From the NCBI GenBank assembly GCA_016931155.1, contig JAFGFJ010000006.1, positions 495,651 to 559,650 on the forward strand: DNA of 64,000 nt, in the 5' to 3' direction. A program made the position numbers and the translations under genes. The notes beneath the pieces were generated by a model that was given only the letters and a program-made list of their open reading frames with translations, was not told where the DNA came from and did no database searches. Origin of the DNA: Candidatus Dojkabacteria bacterium (GTDB taxonomy: Bacteria > Patescibacteria > Dojkabacteria > B142 > JAFGFJ01). Shown here piece by piece: positions 24,975-33,142 of the stretch (position 1 is the first letter of the stretch; every line of letters starts with the position of its first letter).

Positions 24975-25673
24975 TCAAATATTTCCTGTAAGACTCCTGA
25001 TCATATACCAGATCTGACCATTTACAAGAGTCCAGGCAAGCATTGGTCCGTATATATTGCTGCTTTTCTTGTAAATTACTCCCAGTATGGCAAAGATAAA
25101 CCCTGTGTAGAGTGAATTAAACAAGTCGGTAGTTAAAATGTGTGTAACAATAAACAAAATAGTTGTGATTATAAGACCAATATAATGATTGTTTGCCTTA
25201 TAAAAAATTTTGTCAGTTTTTTCAACAAGCCAGAAGAAGAAAAAAACCTCGAGCGGACCCCATGCAAACACTGCAAGTGGTAGAAAAAAAATGTTTAATG
25301 GAAAGCCGACACTAAAGCTCTCTCTTGTATCACTCATAATAGTGCCATTTTTTAGGTAACCAAAGAGAGAAAAAACTAGAACAAACATAAGTGAGTAGAA
25401 TAGAGATTTCTTAATTCCTTTTGAATTGAAACCCAGCAATGCTAATTTCGTTTTCTCAGCAAAAGTATAAATCAGTGGAACAAGTCCCACAGACACGATC
25501 TCCACAATACTTAAAATATATGGTTTTTCATTAAACAAATTTCCCGCAGCATCACGTGATAAAGGGGTGCCAGTCAATACAACTATCAGCAGGATTGTGA
25601 CAATAGCTCCAACTAGAAACCAAACCCACGTGAATATGACTTGAAATTTTGGATTGTAAAGAAGTCTATGCAT
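24975..25673 (-). CDS. Multi-spanning membrane protein, CPBP-protease-like
   Basis: A 232-residue protein with about seven hydrophobic helices. The arrangement resembles CPBP (Abi) intramembrane proteases: AWGPLEVFFFFWLVEKTDK stands where EExxxR is expected, ILFIVTHIL gives the second motif region with a His, and GPMLAWTLVN ends the core. Only one acidic residue of the EE pair and no Arg at the right place remain, so catalysis is doubtful. It is convergent with the RNR fusion and divergent from the lexA operon. Confidence 0.5.
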   Translation of the reverse strand: MHRLLYNPKFQVIFTWVWFLVGAIVTILLIVVLTGTPLSRDAAGNLFNEKPYILSIVEIVSVGLVPLIYTFAEKTKLALLGFNSKGIKKSLFYSLMFVLVFSLFGYLKNGTIMSDTRESFSVGFPLNIFFLPLAVFAWGPLEVFFFFWLVEKTDKIFYKANNHYIGLIITTILFIVTHILTTDLFNSLYTGFIFAILGVIYKKSSNIYGPMLAWTLVNGQIWYMIRSLTGNI

Positions 25674-25743
25674 TATTATTTGTTCCCGAAAAGTATCTCA
25701 CTTCAGGATATTTCTGTAAATAAATAGTACTTGTATGTTTTTC

Positions 25744-25803
25744 TTGACATTCCTTCATGATTTCGGTATTCTTTCGGTATAATATTTCGGTTAAGTTTCA
25801 GTA
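25744..25803 (+). promoter_or_regulatory. lexA operon promoter with TTTCGGTA direct-repeat operators
   Basis: TTGACA (25744-25749) pairs with TATTCT (25767-25772) at 17 bp; a second -10-like TATAAT lies at 25778-25783. Octamers TTTCGGTA 25761-25768, TTTCGGTA 25772-25779, TTTCGGTT 25785-25792 and TTTCAGTA 25796-25803 form two pairs with 11-bp spacing, overlapping the -10 and the first ATG. The same design is at the dinB promoter (7989-8033). LexA autoregulation is the natural reading. Confidence 0.75.
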
Positions 25804-26267
25804 TGGATTTAGTTGCACTTCAAAAATTTCTTTACGAATCTACTTCGGAAATATATGCGAACCCTGAGGTTAGAATAATTGAGGAAAAGGATGGCTCGCA
25901 TACGATAGTGTGTATAAATGGAAGCTTCACTCTTCATGACAATTATTTCGGAGGAGAGCCTTTCGGAGGTAGAGAAGTAATTTTTGAAAATAATAAGCCT
26001 GTATGGATGATGGTCTATTATGGTTCGGTTACGAATCGTTTTAAAAAGCTTGGGTCAGTTTACTCATTTCTGAAAGAAGCTCTTCGGAACAATACTAAGA
26101 ATATGCCATATAGGGGACCTAAGAAATACAAAAAAGATGAGTGGCTTTATAAAAACGAACTTAAGGGAGATATGAAGTCTTTCATCGGAGAAGAGAAAAT
26201 ATTTTATAAGGATAAGATGGTTTATTCTGCAAATTATCAAGGAGGTCTGATAAATAATAATGAATAA
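25803..26267 (+). CDS. DUF5680 domain protein
   Basis: A 154-residue protein with the motif series of DUF5680: a DGSHTIVCINGSFTLHDNYFGGEPFGG core, then VWMMVYYG and PYRGPKKY, and a final short strand ending in YQGG. This single-domain family occurs across bacteria and archaea, sometimes fused to helix-turn-helix domains; its activity is unknown to me. It is the first gene of the SOS-type lexA operon, 16 bases before lexA, with the ATG lying in the last operator unit. Confidence 0.75.
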   Translation: MDLVALQKFLYESTSEIYANPEVRIIEEKDGSHTIVCINGSFTLHDNYFGGEPFGGREVIFENNKPVWMMVYYGSVTNRFKKLGSVYSFLKEALRNNTKNMPYRGPKKYKKDEWLYKNELKGDMKSFIGEEKIFYKDKMVYSANYQGGLINNNE

Positions 26268-26283
26268 TTTTTAATCAATTTAT

Positions 26284-26910
26284 ATGACATACGATTTAGC
26301 TAGACCGACTATTCAACAGAAAAATATTCTTGATTTTATAGAATCATACATAGCTAAAAATGGAGTATCTCCAACTCTTCTTGAAGTGAAAGATCATATC
26401 GGTGTTAACTCTCTAGGCACTGTATACGAGCATCTGGATAAACTTGAATCAAAAGGGCTCATACAAAGAGATAAAAATGCTCCACGTGGTATAAGGTATC
26501 TGATAAATGTCGGAATATGTATTGGAGAAATGATACAAATCCCAATGGTCGGGACAATTCAAGCGGGATACCCTATAGATTTTGACTTTGATTCATCAGA
26601 GACTATTGAACTACCCGTGAATTTTATTAAGGGAAAAGATGTTTTTGCTCTTGAAGTAAAGGGTGACAGCATGGTAGATGCTTATGTGACGGAGGGTGAT
26701 ATTGTGATCTGTGAAAAAACAAATAGTGTAAGAGACGGTGACATGGTGGCGGCAATGGTTGATCACAGGGAAGCTACCTTAAAGAGGTTTTTTAAAAAGA
26801 AAGGAAGAATAGTTTTAAAACCGGAAAATCCCAAATACAAAGATATTGTCAGGAAAACAGGAGAAATAGAAGTGCAGGGCAAAGTACTTACAATTATTAG
26901 AAATCTTTAG
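26284..26910 (+). CDS. lexA: SOS repressor LexA
   Basis: A 208-residue LexA with an N-terminal winged helix (about residues 5-75, PTLLEVKDHIGVNSLGTVYEHLDKLESKGLI) and a C-terminal S24 autoprotease domain. The cleavage site is Ala94-Gly95 (GTIQAGYP), the nucleophile is Ser129 in KGDSM, and the general base is Lys167 in ATLKRF. RecA-stimulated self-cleavage is therefore expected. The recognition helix must read the TTTCGGTA direct repeats upstream if the operator assignment is right, a departure from the palindromic boxes of Proteobacteria and Firmicutes. Confidence 0.93.
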   Translation: MTYDLARPTIQQKNILDFIESYIAKNGVSPTLLEVKDHIGVNSLGTVYEHLDKLESKGLIQRDKNAPRGIRYLINVGICIGEMIQIPMVGTIQAGYPIDFDFDSSETIELPVNFIKGKDVFALEVKGDSMVDAYVTEGDIVICEKTNSVRDGDMVAAMVDHREATLKRFFKKKGRIVLKPENPKYKDIVRKTGEIEVQGKVLTIIRNL

Positions 26911-26916
26911 CTTAAT

Positions 26917-27522
26917 ATGGCCGGGAAAGAGCTTGAAATTAAATTCCGACTTCCGGATAAAGATCTTAAATTACTTACCAAGTAGCTTTCCAAAAACGCC
27001 GAGTTTATCGGAGAGGAAGATCACGAAGAATATTATTTTGATCATAAAGAGGTTCCTTTTACTTTTATCAACGAGGAAGGAGTAAAGGACGCTACAGACT
27101 ACTTGCGTCTCAGAAAAGAGAAGAGCGGATGATATTCAATTTGCCTCAAAAAATTCCACAAACACTCCGTTCGCAAGCACGAGTACACCCACTGTGATGA
27201 GTACGAGTTTGAAATCTTGGATGCTGGACAGGCAAAGGAGCTTCTAAAGGGCATAGGATTCTCAATTTTTACTCCGGTAATTAAAAACAGGAAAAAATAT
27301 ATGTACAAAGTTTTTGAAATTGTAATAGATGATGTAAAAGGACTTGGAAGATTTGCGGAAATAGAGCTGAAAGAAGACTTTGATGATACCGACAAAGCAT
27401 TTGAAAAGATATTTGATCTACTGAGGCAAATCGGGCTAAAGAAAATAGAAACACTTAAGAGGGGATATGTTTCCCTTATTTGGAACCCTGACCACGATTT
27501 CTCTGTGATTAAAGAGGTATAA
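26917..27522 (+). pseudogene. CYTH-domain (CyaB/ThTPase-like) pseudogene with two in-frame stops
   Basis: From ATG 26917 one frame reads as a CYTH protein to a TAA at 27520-27522, but it is broken by TAG at codon 23 (26983-26985) and TGA at codon 72 (27130-27132). The EXEXK signature (KELEIKFRL) is intact, as are DYLRLRKEK, the EYEFEILDAGQAKELL helix, and RFAEIELKEDF. CYTH enzymes act on triphosphate substrates with metal ions. Because the frame is otherwise intact the inactivation looks recent. TGA recoding is unlikely, since other genes here end in TGA and a TAG is present too. Seven bases follow the lexA stop, so it belongs to that operon. Confidence 0.8.
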
Positions 27523-27539
27523 CTTATTCTTCCTGTAAG

Positions 27540-27770
27540 CTACAGGAGCCTCTGCTTGTACCCGGCCTCAAGTATTTGAACTTTAAATTTCGCTTCGTGA
27601 AGTTTCTCATACCTTTCAAGTCTGACAAGCCTTATAGGGAGTTTCTCCTTTGTCTTCCTTATCAGTCCCTGTCTGTGCCTGCATAGCTCCTCTCTAAAGT
27701 TGGATGTTAAGCCAATATAAGTTGAATCGTCCCTGCACCTGATTGTGTAAACAAAATATGGGGGTTTCAC
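27540..27770 (-). CDS. GIY-YIG domain protein, YhbQ/UPF0213-like
   Basis: A 76-residue stand-alone GIY-YIG nuclease-fold protein. VYTIRC and STYIGLTSN supply the YT..YIG pair and LPIRLVRLERYE the following strand. The usual Glu of the 'EA..RE' helix is partly lost (HEAKFKVQI), so catalytic competence is uncertain. Small proteins of this family are widespread and are thought to act in nucleic-acid metabolism. Convergent with the CYTH pseudogene, with a CCTGTA/TACAGG hairpin (27532-27546) between them. Confidence 0.75.
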   Translation of the reverse strand: MKPPYFVYTIRCRDDSTYIGLTSNFREELCRHRQGLIRKTKEKLPIRLVRLERYEKLHEAKFKVQILEAGYKQRLL

Positions 27771-27876
27771 GAAAACAGTTTAGGATAAGAAAATTAAAAA
27801 ATTATTAAAAATGAAGATTAAAACAAAAAAGAAATACTCTTTATTCTTTTTCGTTTGAACAATAAGATATATAAAC

Positions 27877-28011
27877 ATGCTGATCAACAGCGAATCCAAA
27901 AATAAGGGAGAACCATACTTAAGGCTGGGTTTTTATTACAGCTATTACATTAAAGATGATGATGATTTCGTAGGAGAGGATTTTGATGACGATTTGCCTT
28001 TGGAAGACTAG
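27877..28011 (+). CDS. Possible 44-aa acidic protein
   Basis: A short frame from ATG 27877 to TAG 28009-28011. The N-terminal half has RLGFYYSYYIK and the C-terminal half is strongly acidic (a DDDD run and an EDFDDD run). No family is recognised. It occupies the middle of the gap 27771-28077 (307 bases), in which I see nothing else. Coding is possible but unproven. Confidence 0.3.
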   Translation: MLINSESKNKGEPYLRLGFYYSYYIKDDDDFVGEDFDDDLPLED

Positions 28012-28077
28012 TTCTACCACTGGGTTTCAGTGAACCATATGTTTTCAAAATCTACCGAAAGTATTGGTACCGAGACA

Positions 28078-28153
28078 TGGAGCGAACGACCGGAGTCGAA
28101 CCGGCGACCTTCTCGTTGGCAACGAGACGTTCTACCAACTGAACTACGTTCGC
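28078..28153 (-). tRNA. tRNA-Gly (GCC anticodon)
   Basis: Acceptor stem GCGAACG/CGTTCGC, D-arm GTTCAGTTGGTAGAAC, anticodon arm CTCGT-TGCCAAC with anticodon GCC, T-arm GGTTCGACTCC, discriminator U and encoded CCA. The U73-CCA end pairs with the TGGA bulge of the glycine T-box at 55314-55325, and GCC pairs with its GGC specifier. Confidence 0.96.
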
Positions 28154-28192
28154 TTGGACTGCTCGAATCTTCTAATTATACATTATAGCTGA

Positions 28193-29020
28193 TTATTTCT
28201 TTCTTTTTCTTGTGCTCCTTTTTTTTGTTTTTGGAGCCGCACTTATTACAGTATTGACAGCTCTCTTTTCCCCTGATTTTAGAGCTTCCAATAGTAGATA
28301 AGCTCCAACTGCAACTAGACCTCCTGCGAGAGGAGCAAGGATGTACAGCCAAACATTTTTAAGTGGATCTCCTCCTTCAAACAAAGCAGGTACCAGGCTT
28401 CTCATTGGGTTAAATGAAGCTCCTGTAATCTGGTTGGAAAATGCTGTGATTGCAAGAAGAGCTAGTCCTGCTACAATCCCACCATATTGTTTGACCTTTT
28501 CGCTCCTGACAACGGATATCACTGTAAATACAAAAAAGAATGTTAGAACAGCTTCAAGCATGAATGATAAATCTGCTGAGCCTTCTAGAAAGGAATTTGA
28601 TAATACAGGGAATTGATCTGATATCTGATCTCTTGTGACTTCTCCCGAAACTGAGCCGGTTGTGTTGTAGGCTGCAAGCTGAATATCTACAATGGACTCT
28701 CTTACCCATGAAATGAACTGATAAGCAGCGATACCTCCAATCAACTGAGCTAGTAAATAGGACATTGTATCCATCAATGCAGGTACCATCTTTTTTGTAC
28801 CTCTTACAGCATGAGTAAGATTTGCGGCAACAGTAAGCACAGGATTGAAGTGAGCTTCGGTATAACTACCAAGAGCGAGCACCAGTGCACCAAAACCCAA
28901 CCCGACCGCAAATGCGGCAAGGGAACCTCCAAACACCGCAGACATATATATAATAGCGAAAAAAAGAAACGTACCTAACGACTCGGCAAAGTACTCGCCG
29001 ACCTTCTGAGTTAACTTCAT
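28193..29020 (-). CDS. Aquaporin / MIP-family channel
   Basis: A 275-residue six-helix channel for water or small neutral solutes. The two half-helix selectivity boxes are present in altered form: HFNPVLT (NPV) in the first half and SFNPMRS (NPM, with the conserved Arg two residues on) in the second. A 30-residue extracytoplasmic loop (YNTTGSVSGEVTRDQ...) lies between helices 3 and 4, and the C-terminus is a basic tail (KTKKRSTRKRKK). The NPV/NPM boxes instead of NPA/NPA put substrate class in doubt. Confidence 0.88.
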   Translation of the reverse strand: MKLTQKVGEYFAESLGTFLFFAIIYMSAVFGGSLAAFAVGLGFGALVLALGSYTEAHFNPVLTVAANLTHAVRGTKKMVPALMDTMSYLLAQLIGGIAAYQFISWVRESIVDIQLAAYNTTGSVSGEVTRDQISDQFPVLSNSFLEGSADLSFMLEAVLTFFFVFTVISVVRSEKVKQYGGIVAGLALLAITAFSNQITGASFNPMRSLVPALFEGGDPLKNVWLYILAPLAGGLVAVGAYLLLEALKSGEKRAVNTVISAAPKTKKRSTRKRKK

Positions 29021-29113
29021 TTTAAAAAAATATTAAATAAAATCGCGGGCAGATCTGAAATTGTATAGAAATAGTTTTCACAGGTCAAATATGGTATCTT
29101 GAGAACAATTGCT

Positions 29114-29836
29114 ATGCATAGATTTTTCGTAGAAAAAAGGAATATTTTTCCGGGAAAGGTTTTACTTGAAGATAGCGAAAGCATTCACAAAATCCGGCAG
29201 GTTTTGAGACTGAATATCGGTGATAAGATTACTCTTTTTGACGGGGAGGGAGGGGAATATAGTGGAGAAATAATGACACTTCAGAAGGCAGGAATTATGG
29301 TAAAAATCGGATCCAGACTGAAGAACGAAAGAACAGATAAACAGTACCTTACTCTTGGGCAGGCTCTTACCAGATCGACAAAGATTGATAATGTTGTGAG
29401 AATGAATACAGAGGCAGGAGTAAAGGAGTTTGTGTTTTTTGAAGCAGACTATGGAGTTGTTAAGCTCAAGGATTTTAATGAGAATAAAATAGAAAGGTGG
29501 AGGAAAATTACTCAGGAGGCGTGCAGGCAAAGTGAGAGGGCAGATATTCCAAATATAAATTTTTCGGTAAGTTTTGGTGAGGTTATTGGTATTGAGGCGG
29601 ATTTAAAAATAATTCTGCATTGTAGAAATATTGAAGGCTCTGCGGATCTGAAAAATTTAAGAAAAAAGATAAAAAGCGATTCCAGAATTTTAATTTTGGT
29701 TGGACCGGAGGGTGGCTTTTCAAAGGAAGAACTAAAAAAAGCTAAAGCAAAAGGATTTATTTTTGGCTTTCTGAATTTGCCAATTCTGAGAACTGAAACA
29801 GCCGGGATTGTAGCTTCTTCAATATTACTGTCTTAA
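29114..29836 (+). CDS. rsmE: 16S rRNA m3U1498 methyltransferase RsmE
   Basis: A 240-residue SPOUT methyltransferase modifying U1498 of 16S rRNA. An N-terminal PUA-like domain (MHRFFVEKRN, then RQVLRLNIGDKITLFDGEGGEY) precedes the SPOUT knot with ILILVGPEGGFSKEEL and LPILRTETAGIVA, where GPEGG and LRTETA form the S-adenosylmethionine site. An upstream TTG at 29099 would add five residues; the ATG at 29114 fits the family start. It is convergent with the next gene by four bases. Confidence 0.93.
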   Translation: MHRFFVEKRNIFPGKVLLEDSESIHKIRQVLRLNIGDKITLFDGEGGEYSGEIMTLQKAGIMVKIGSRLKNERTDKQYLTLGQALTRSTKIDNVVRMNTEAGVKEFVFFEADYGVVKLKDFNENKIERWRKITQEACRQSERADIPNINFSVSFGEVIGIEADLKIILHCRNIEGSADLKNLRKKIKSDSRILILVGPEGGFSKEELKKAKAKGFIFGFLNLPILRTETAGIVASSILLS

Positions 29837-30531
29837 TATAGATTAATCAAAAGATTTCCGTTATATTCTGGGTTATAATTAAAACCAGCTGAAAGTGCTG
29901 GCCTATCAATGATAATAAGACCTCTTGCAAAGCTGAGTGGGTTTTTTCTGTTAATTTGCTCAATCTGTTCAACAGGAAGGCTTTCTGGACAATTGGTTAT
30001 TTTATAGTGATTGTGGACAGATATTACTATTGCTTTTTTTGCTCCTGCCATTCTAGATGCCTCCAGTATTGCTTGAAGTATCTCCGTTCTAAAGTCGAAC
30101 TGTAAGAATTTTCTTTTGCTTTGTCTTGTTTGAAATTTATCTCTACTAATTCCTTGAGGCATTTGACCGATGACTGCCACTAATTCCCCGGTCGGCTCCT
30201 TCCATATGTCAAAAGCAGAAGAAGCGACTGCCTGCCGGGTATATGGGTCAACAAGTTGGAGTCCTAATTGTCCATCTATTATGTAGTTACTATGCCAACC
30301 TTCTTCCTTTACCTTTACAATTTTTCTTACGTCAACTGATCTCATCTCAAGTAAAAATTGGTTTGTTTCTAAATATGGGAATCTATAGAAATCAGAAAGG
30401 TTAGTTCTATGGCTTATCTGGTAAGAACCGTTAGTGTAAGTGAGGAAAATTTCATTATTGATACCCTTTTGGGCTAAGGCCAAAACATTTGGCAAAGTAT
30501 TATCTAATTGTTCTACAGAAAAACCTGACAT
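29833..30531 (-). CDS. Hypothetical 232-aa protein
   Basis: Not recognised. A soluble, mixed alpha/beta protein without signal peptide or transmembrane segment; the central strand segment LVAVIGQMPQGISRDKFQ and helix RTEILQAILEASRMAGAKKAIVISV suggest a compact fold. Its stop codon region overlaps the end of rsmE on the opposite strand. No neighbour suggests a role. Confidence 0.6.
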   Translation of the reverse strand: MSGFSVEQLDNTLPNVLALAQKGINNEIFLTYTNGSYQISHRTNLSDFYRFPYLETNQFLLEMRSVDVRKIVKVKEEGWHSNYIIDGQLGLQLVDPYTRQAVASSAFDIWKEPTGELVAVIGQMPQGISRDKFQTRQSKRKFLQFDFRTEILQAILEASRMAGAKKAIVISVHNHYKITNCPESLPVEQIEQINRKNPLSFARGLIIIDRPALSAGFNYNPEYNGNLLINLY

Positions 30532-30614
30532 AAAAGGCTCTATAACAACTATATATTATAGTCCGGCACTTTTACTTTTGTCAATTTCTGGCTAGTTTTA
30601 TATTCAGAATGGAT

Positions 30615-30643
30615 TTGCTAATATGGTCTCTGTCTTTTATAAT
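30615..30643 (+). promoter_or_regulatory. Promoter of tRNA-Phe
   Basis: TTGCTA (30615-30620) and TATAAT (30638-30643) are 17 bp apart and end 11 bases before the first base of tRNA-Phe. Confidence 0.7.
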
Positions 30644-30654
30644 CATTTTAGTTT

Positions 30655-30727
30655 GCCGAGGTAGCTCAGTTGGTAGAGCACGCGACTGAAAATCGCGGTG
30701 TCGCCAGTTCAATTCTGGCCCTCGGCA
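30655..30727 (+). tRNA. tRNA-Phe (GAA anticodon)
   Basis: A 73-nt body with acceptor stem GCCGAGG/CCTCGGC, D-arm GCTCAGTTGGTAGAGC, anticodon arm GCGA-CTGAAAA-TCGC giving GAA, T-arm CCAGTTCAATTCTGG and discriminator A. The following bases are CAC, so CCA is not encoded, unlike the other tRNAs in the window. Confidence 0.96.
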
Positions 30728-30753
30728 CACTGTACTTGAGTTTTATGAAGCCG

Positions 30754-30842
30754 TACCGATGATAACGTTTCAATTTTGTCATCATCCCAAAGTTTAGAAA
30801 AAATCTAAGCTCAAATAGGTACAAATCGGTAACTTTTTTTTT
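30754..30842 (+). ncRNA. Candidate structured RNA or attenuator between tRNA-Phe and tRNA-Val
   Basis: TACCGAT (30754-30760) can pair with ATCGGTA (30825-30831), closed by a run of nine T (30834-30842). Inside, GATGAT (30758-30763) pairs with ATCATC (30781-30786), and TTTAGA/TCTAAG forms a second small hairpin. The first inner stem shares three bases with the outer stem, so the two are mutually exclusive. It is either a terminator for tRNA-Phe or a small RNA. Confidence 0.4.
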
Positions 30843-30887
30843 GAGCAGTTATCATTGCCTGGCACATGTTATAATAAACACCGCTCA

Positions 30888-30964
30888 GGGCACCTAGCTC
30901 AACTGGTTAGAGCAATTCGTTTACACCGAATAGGTTGGGGGTTCGAGTCCCTTGGTGCCCACCA
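30888..30964 (+). tRNA. tRNA-Val (UAC anticodon)
   Basis: A 77-nt gene with acceptor stem GGGCACC/GGTGCCC, anticodon arm ATTCG-TTTACAC-CGAAT giving TAC, T-arm GGGGGTTCGAGTCCC, discriminator A and encoded CCA. An extended -10 (TGTTATAAT, 30867-30875) lies 12 bases upstream. Confidence 0.96.
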
Positions 30965-30970
30965 TCAATT

Positions 30971-31720
30971 TTAAAGTTTTTCCAGTATCATAAAATGTGA
31001 AATCCCGAAGTAGTGAAGAGGTGTTGATTCAGCAACTTTTGTAAATCCTTTCATAAAGTTACCCAAAAGTTTCGATCTGTTTTGTAGCCCGTCGAAGCCG
31101 GGGAAAACGTGCTTATGGTGAACAATTTTTATCGGCAGTGCCTGCAATAGATTTTTGATTTTTCTGTTTGAATAATTCCTCACATGAGGTGTGAGTCTGT
31201 TGAAAATAAAATTCGGGAGCCAGGTAACAAGTGGAATATTCCCGAATTTATACTTTCCGTTTATGTAAATTCCGTGGGTCTCGAATGGCCAGAGTCTATT
31301 TGGTGCGAAAATAATCAGTTTTCCTCCCGGCTTCAAAACCCTTACAAGCTCCCTTACGGATTTTCTGTCATTGTCTACATGTTCCAGGACTTCATGAAAC
31401 CAGATGATATCGAAAGAATTATTTTTGTATGGTAATTTTTCTGCACCACTAATAGTTACGTTCTTGAATTTCTTTTTTGCAAGTTCTATTTTTCTCGGGT
31501 CAGGATCGAACCCGTAAATATTACTAGAAAATTCTGAAAATTTCTCCATGAACATGCCTATTCCGCATCCTGCATCTAGGATCTTTTTGTCATCCAAAAT
31601 CACGAGTTTTCGAACCATTTTTAATCTTCTCTCCAGTCCATAAGTCCAGTATGAGGAAGGACTTCCTGACTTAATACTCTCGAAATCACTGTATTTTTTT
31701 TGCCAGTTTCCGTTGGGCAT
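30971..31720 (-). CDS. Class I SAM-dependent methyltransferase
   Basis: A 249-residue Methyltransf_11-type enzyme. The SAM-binding motif I is ILDAGCGIGMF, motif II GFDPDPRKIELAKKKF, and post-I DIIWFHEVLEHVDN, with LKPGGKLIIFAPN as the beta-5 strand. The C-terminal half has hydrophobic residues suggesting a lipid or quinone-like acceptor, but the substrate is not predictable. It ends next to tRNA-Val and follows mraY by 6 bases on the same strand, so it may be co-transcribed with it. Confidence 0.88.
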   Translation of the reverse strand: MPNGNWQKKYSDFESIKSGSPSSYWTYGLERRLKMVRKLVILDDKKILDAGCGIGMFMEKFSEFSSNIYGFDPDPRKIELAKKKFKNVTISGAEKLPYKNNSFDIIWFHEVLEHVDNDRKSVRELVRVLKPGGKLIIFAPNRLWPFETHGIYINGKYKFGNIPLVTWLPNFIFNRLTPHVRNYSNRKIKNLLQALPIKIVHHKHVFPGFDGLQNRSKLLGNFMKGFTKVAESTPLHYFGISHFMILEKL

Positions 31721-31726
31721 AGAAAA

Positions 31727-32836
31727 TTAGTAGAAGCTGAGCCATATTCCTATTGCTGCAAATACTGAGCTGAAAAGCCAAAATCTCATCACGACTTTTG
31801 TTTCCGGCCATCCTTTAAGCTCATAATGATGATGTAGTGGAGCCATTCTGAACAATCTTCTACCAATTGTTCTTCTTGCAATTCCCTGAATAAGAGTTGT
31901 TGCTATCTCTGCGATAAACAACATACAAATAGGAATAAGAAGCAAAGGCTTTTCCAAAGCAAATGCAACTGTTGCAAGAAGTGTTCCCAATGCGAGTGAT
32001 CCTACGTCACCCATTTGGAATCTTGCTGGTGGAATGTTGAAATACAGGTATGCGATTAATGCGCCACACACGCTAGCACAAAGTAAAGCGATTGGCATAT
32101 TTAACTGGAGTACAGAAATTATCAAGAACGTCCCAAAGCTTGAAAGTAGTAATCCTGCCGAAAGACCGTCCATGCCGTCTGCGATATTTACAGCATTTGT
32201 CATACTTATTATGGTGAAAATTACGAAAGGGATCATAAGCCAGCCAATATTTATTCCTCCCAGGAAGGGAATCCATAAGAACCCCGGGACAGGAAACCCG
32301 GCAAGATAATAGATCCAAATAGCCACAATACCACCAGCGATAGCCTGAACCAGAATTTTTTCATGAGCCTGAATGCCCTTACCAGGATTTGATCCAAGCA
32401 TAAAAAACAGCCTTTTATATATTGCCCAGGGAAGAGTTAATAAATAATATAGTCTCATCAATGGGCTGGCGTGAACTTTTATCAACATAAGAATCCTGCT
32501 GATTTTTCTTACTGGTCTTTTTCTGCCATAAATGTTTAGTACATCATCAAAAGCTCCCAGAAGTGCTGAAATGGAGAAAACCAGCAGTGGGACTTTTGTT
32601 GTCCCGTTGAAATTGAATATGATGTTTACTAGAAGTACTGCAAGTATGACAATAAGCCCTCCCATTATTGGTGTACCAACCTTCAACTTTCTGGCTTCTA
32701 TCAAGGTGGAAAAATCTACATCAATTTCCCTTACTATTTTGAACTTGTAAAGAAGTGAGATGATTGGGATTGATAAGGCAAAACCCAGAACCGATGACCC
32801 TAGAAAAACTGACACAATCAACAATACATCTATCAT
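31727..32836 (-). CDS. mraY: Phospho-N-acetylmuramoyl-pentapeptide-transferase MraY
   Basis: A 369-residue integral membrane enzyme making lipid I from UDP-MurNAc-pentapeptide and undecaprenyl phosphate. About ten transmembrane helices; the catalytic Asp motifs are visible in LLGAFDDVLNIYGRKRP and NAVNIADGMDGLSAG, and the C-terminal nucleotide/peptide-contact loop in PLHHHYELKGWPETK. This shows the cell builds its own peptidoglycan. The usual mur/fts cluster is not beside it. Confidence 0.95.
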   Translation of the reverse strand: MIDVLLIVSVFLGSSVLGFALSIPIISLLYKFKIVREIDVDFSTLIEARKLKVGTPIMGGLIVILAVLLVNIIFNFNGTTKVPLLVFSISALLGAFDDVLNIYGRKRPVRKISRILMLIKVHASPLMRLYYLLTLPWAIYKRLFFMLGSNPGKGIQAHEKILVQAIAGGIVAIWIYYLAGFPVPGFLWIPFLGGINIGWLMIPFVIFTIISMTNAVNIADGMDGLSAGLLLSSFGTFLIISVLQLNMPIALLCASVCGALIAYLYFNIPPARFQMGDVGSLALGTLLATVAFALEKPLLLIPICMLFIAEIATTLIQGIARRTIGRRLFRMAPLHHHYELKGWPETKVVMRFWLFSSVFAAIGIWLSFY

Positions 32837-32932
32837 GGTTATTGAGATATGACTAAAACAAATAACGTAATAACTGACTAATAATTACCCTTCGTATGTT
32901 ATACTTGCCCAGACATATTAGCAGATTAAGAA

Positions 32933-33136
32933 ATGTTAAAGAAGTTGATTGAGCCGATGCAGTTGGTTTTGCTCCAAAAGAAATATTGCCCTGGTTGTAC
33001 TAGAAAACTTGATTCGCAAAGGAATAGAACTGGAAGATCACAAACAACTGAGAAGGTAGTCTGTGATTGTGGAAGGATTTTCATTTATGATAAAGAGCTA
33101 GATACTTATAGGAGGGCTGCATTTCAAGAGGTATAG
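32933..33136 (+). CDS. Small zinc-ribbon protein upstream of uvrC
   Basis: A 67-residue basic protein with two cysteine pairs (CPGC near residue 19-22 and CDC at 44-46) and RKLDSQRNRTGRSQ between them, fitting a single zinc ribbon. No named family is recognised. It ends 6 bases before the uvrC ATG, so the two are translated from one mRNA. Nucleic-acid binding is plausible from the ribbon and basic charge. Confidence 0.6.
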   Translation: MLKKLIEPMQLVLLQKKYCPGCTRKLDSQRNRTGRSQTTEKVVCDCGRIFIYDKELDTYRRAAFQEV

Positions 33137-33142
33137 CCTGGT

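Noticed and set aside
26917..27522. Recoded stop codon in the CYTH gene (UGA as sense)
   Set aside because: A TAG is present in the same frame and several intact genes in the window end in TGA.
28053..28075. TACCGAAA followed by TACCGAGA near tRNA-Gly as a possible operator pair
   Set aside because: Spacing is 15 rather than 11 bp and there is no repair gene behind it.
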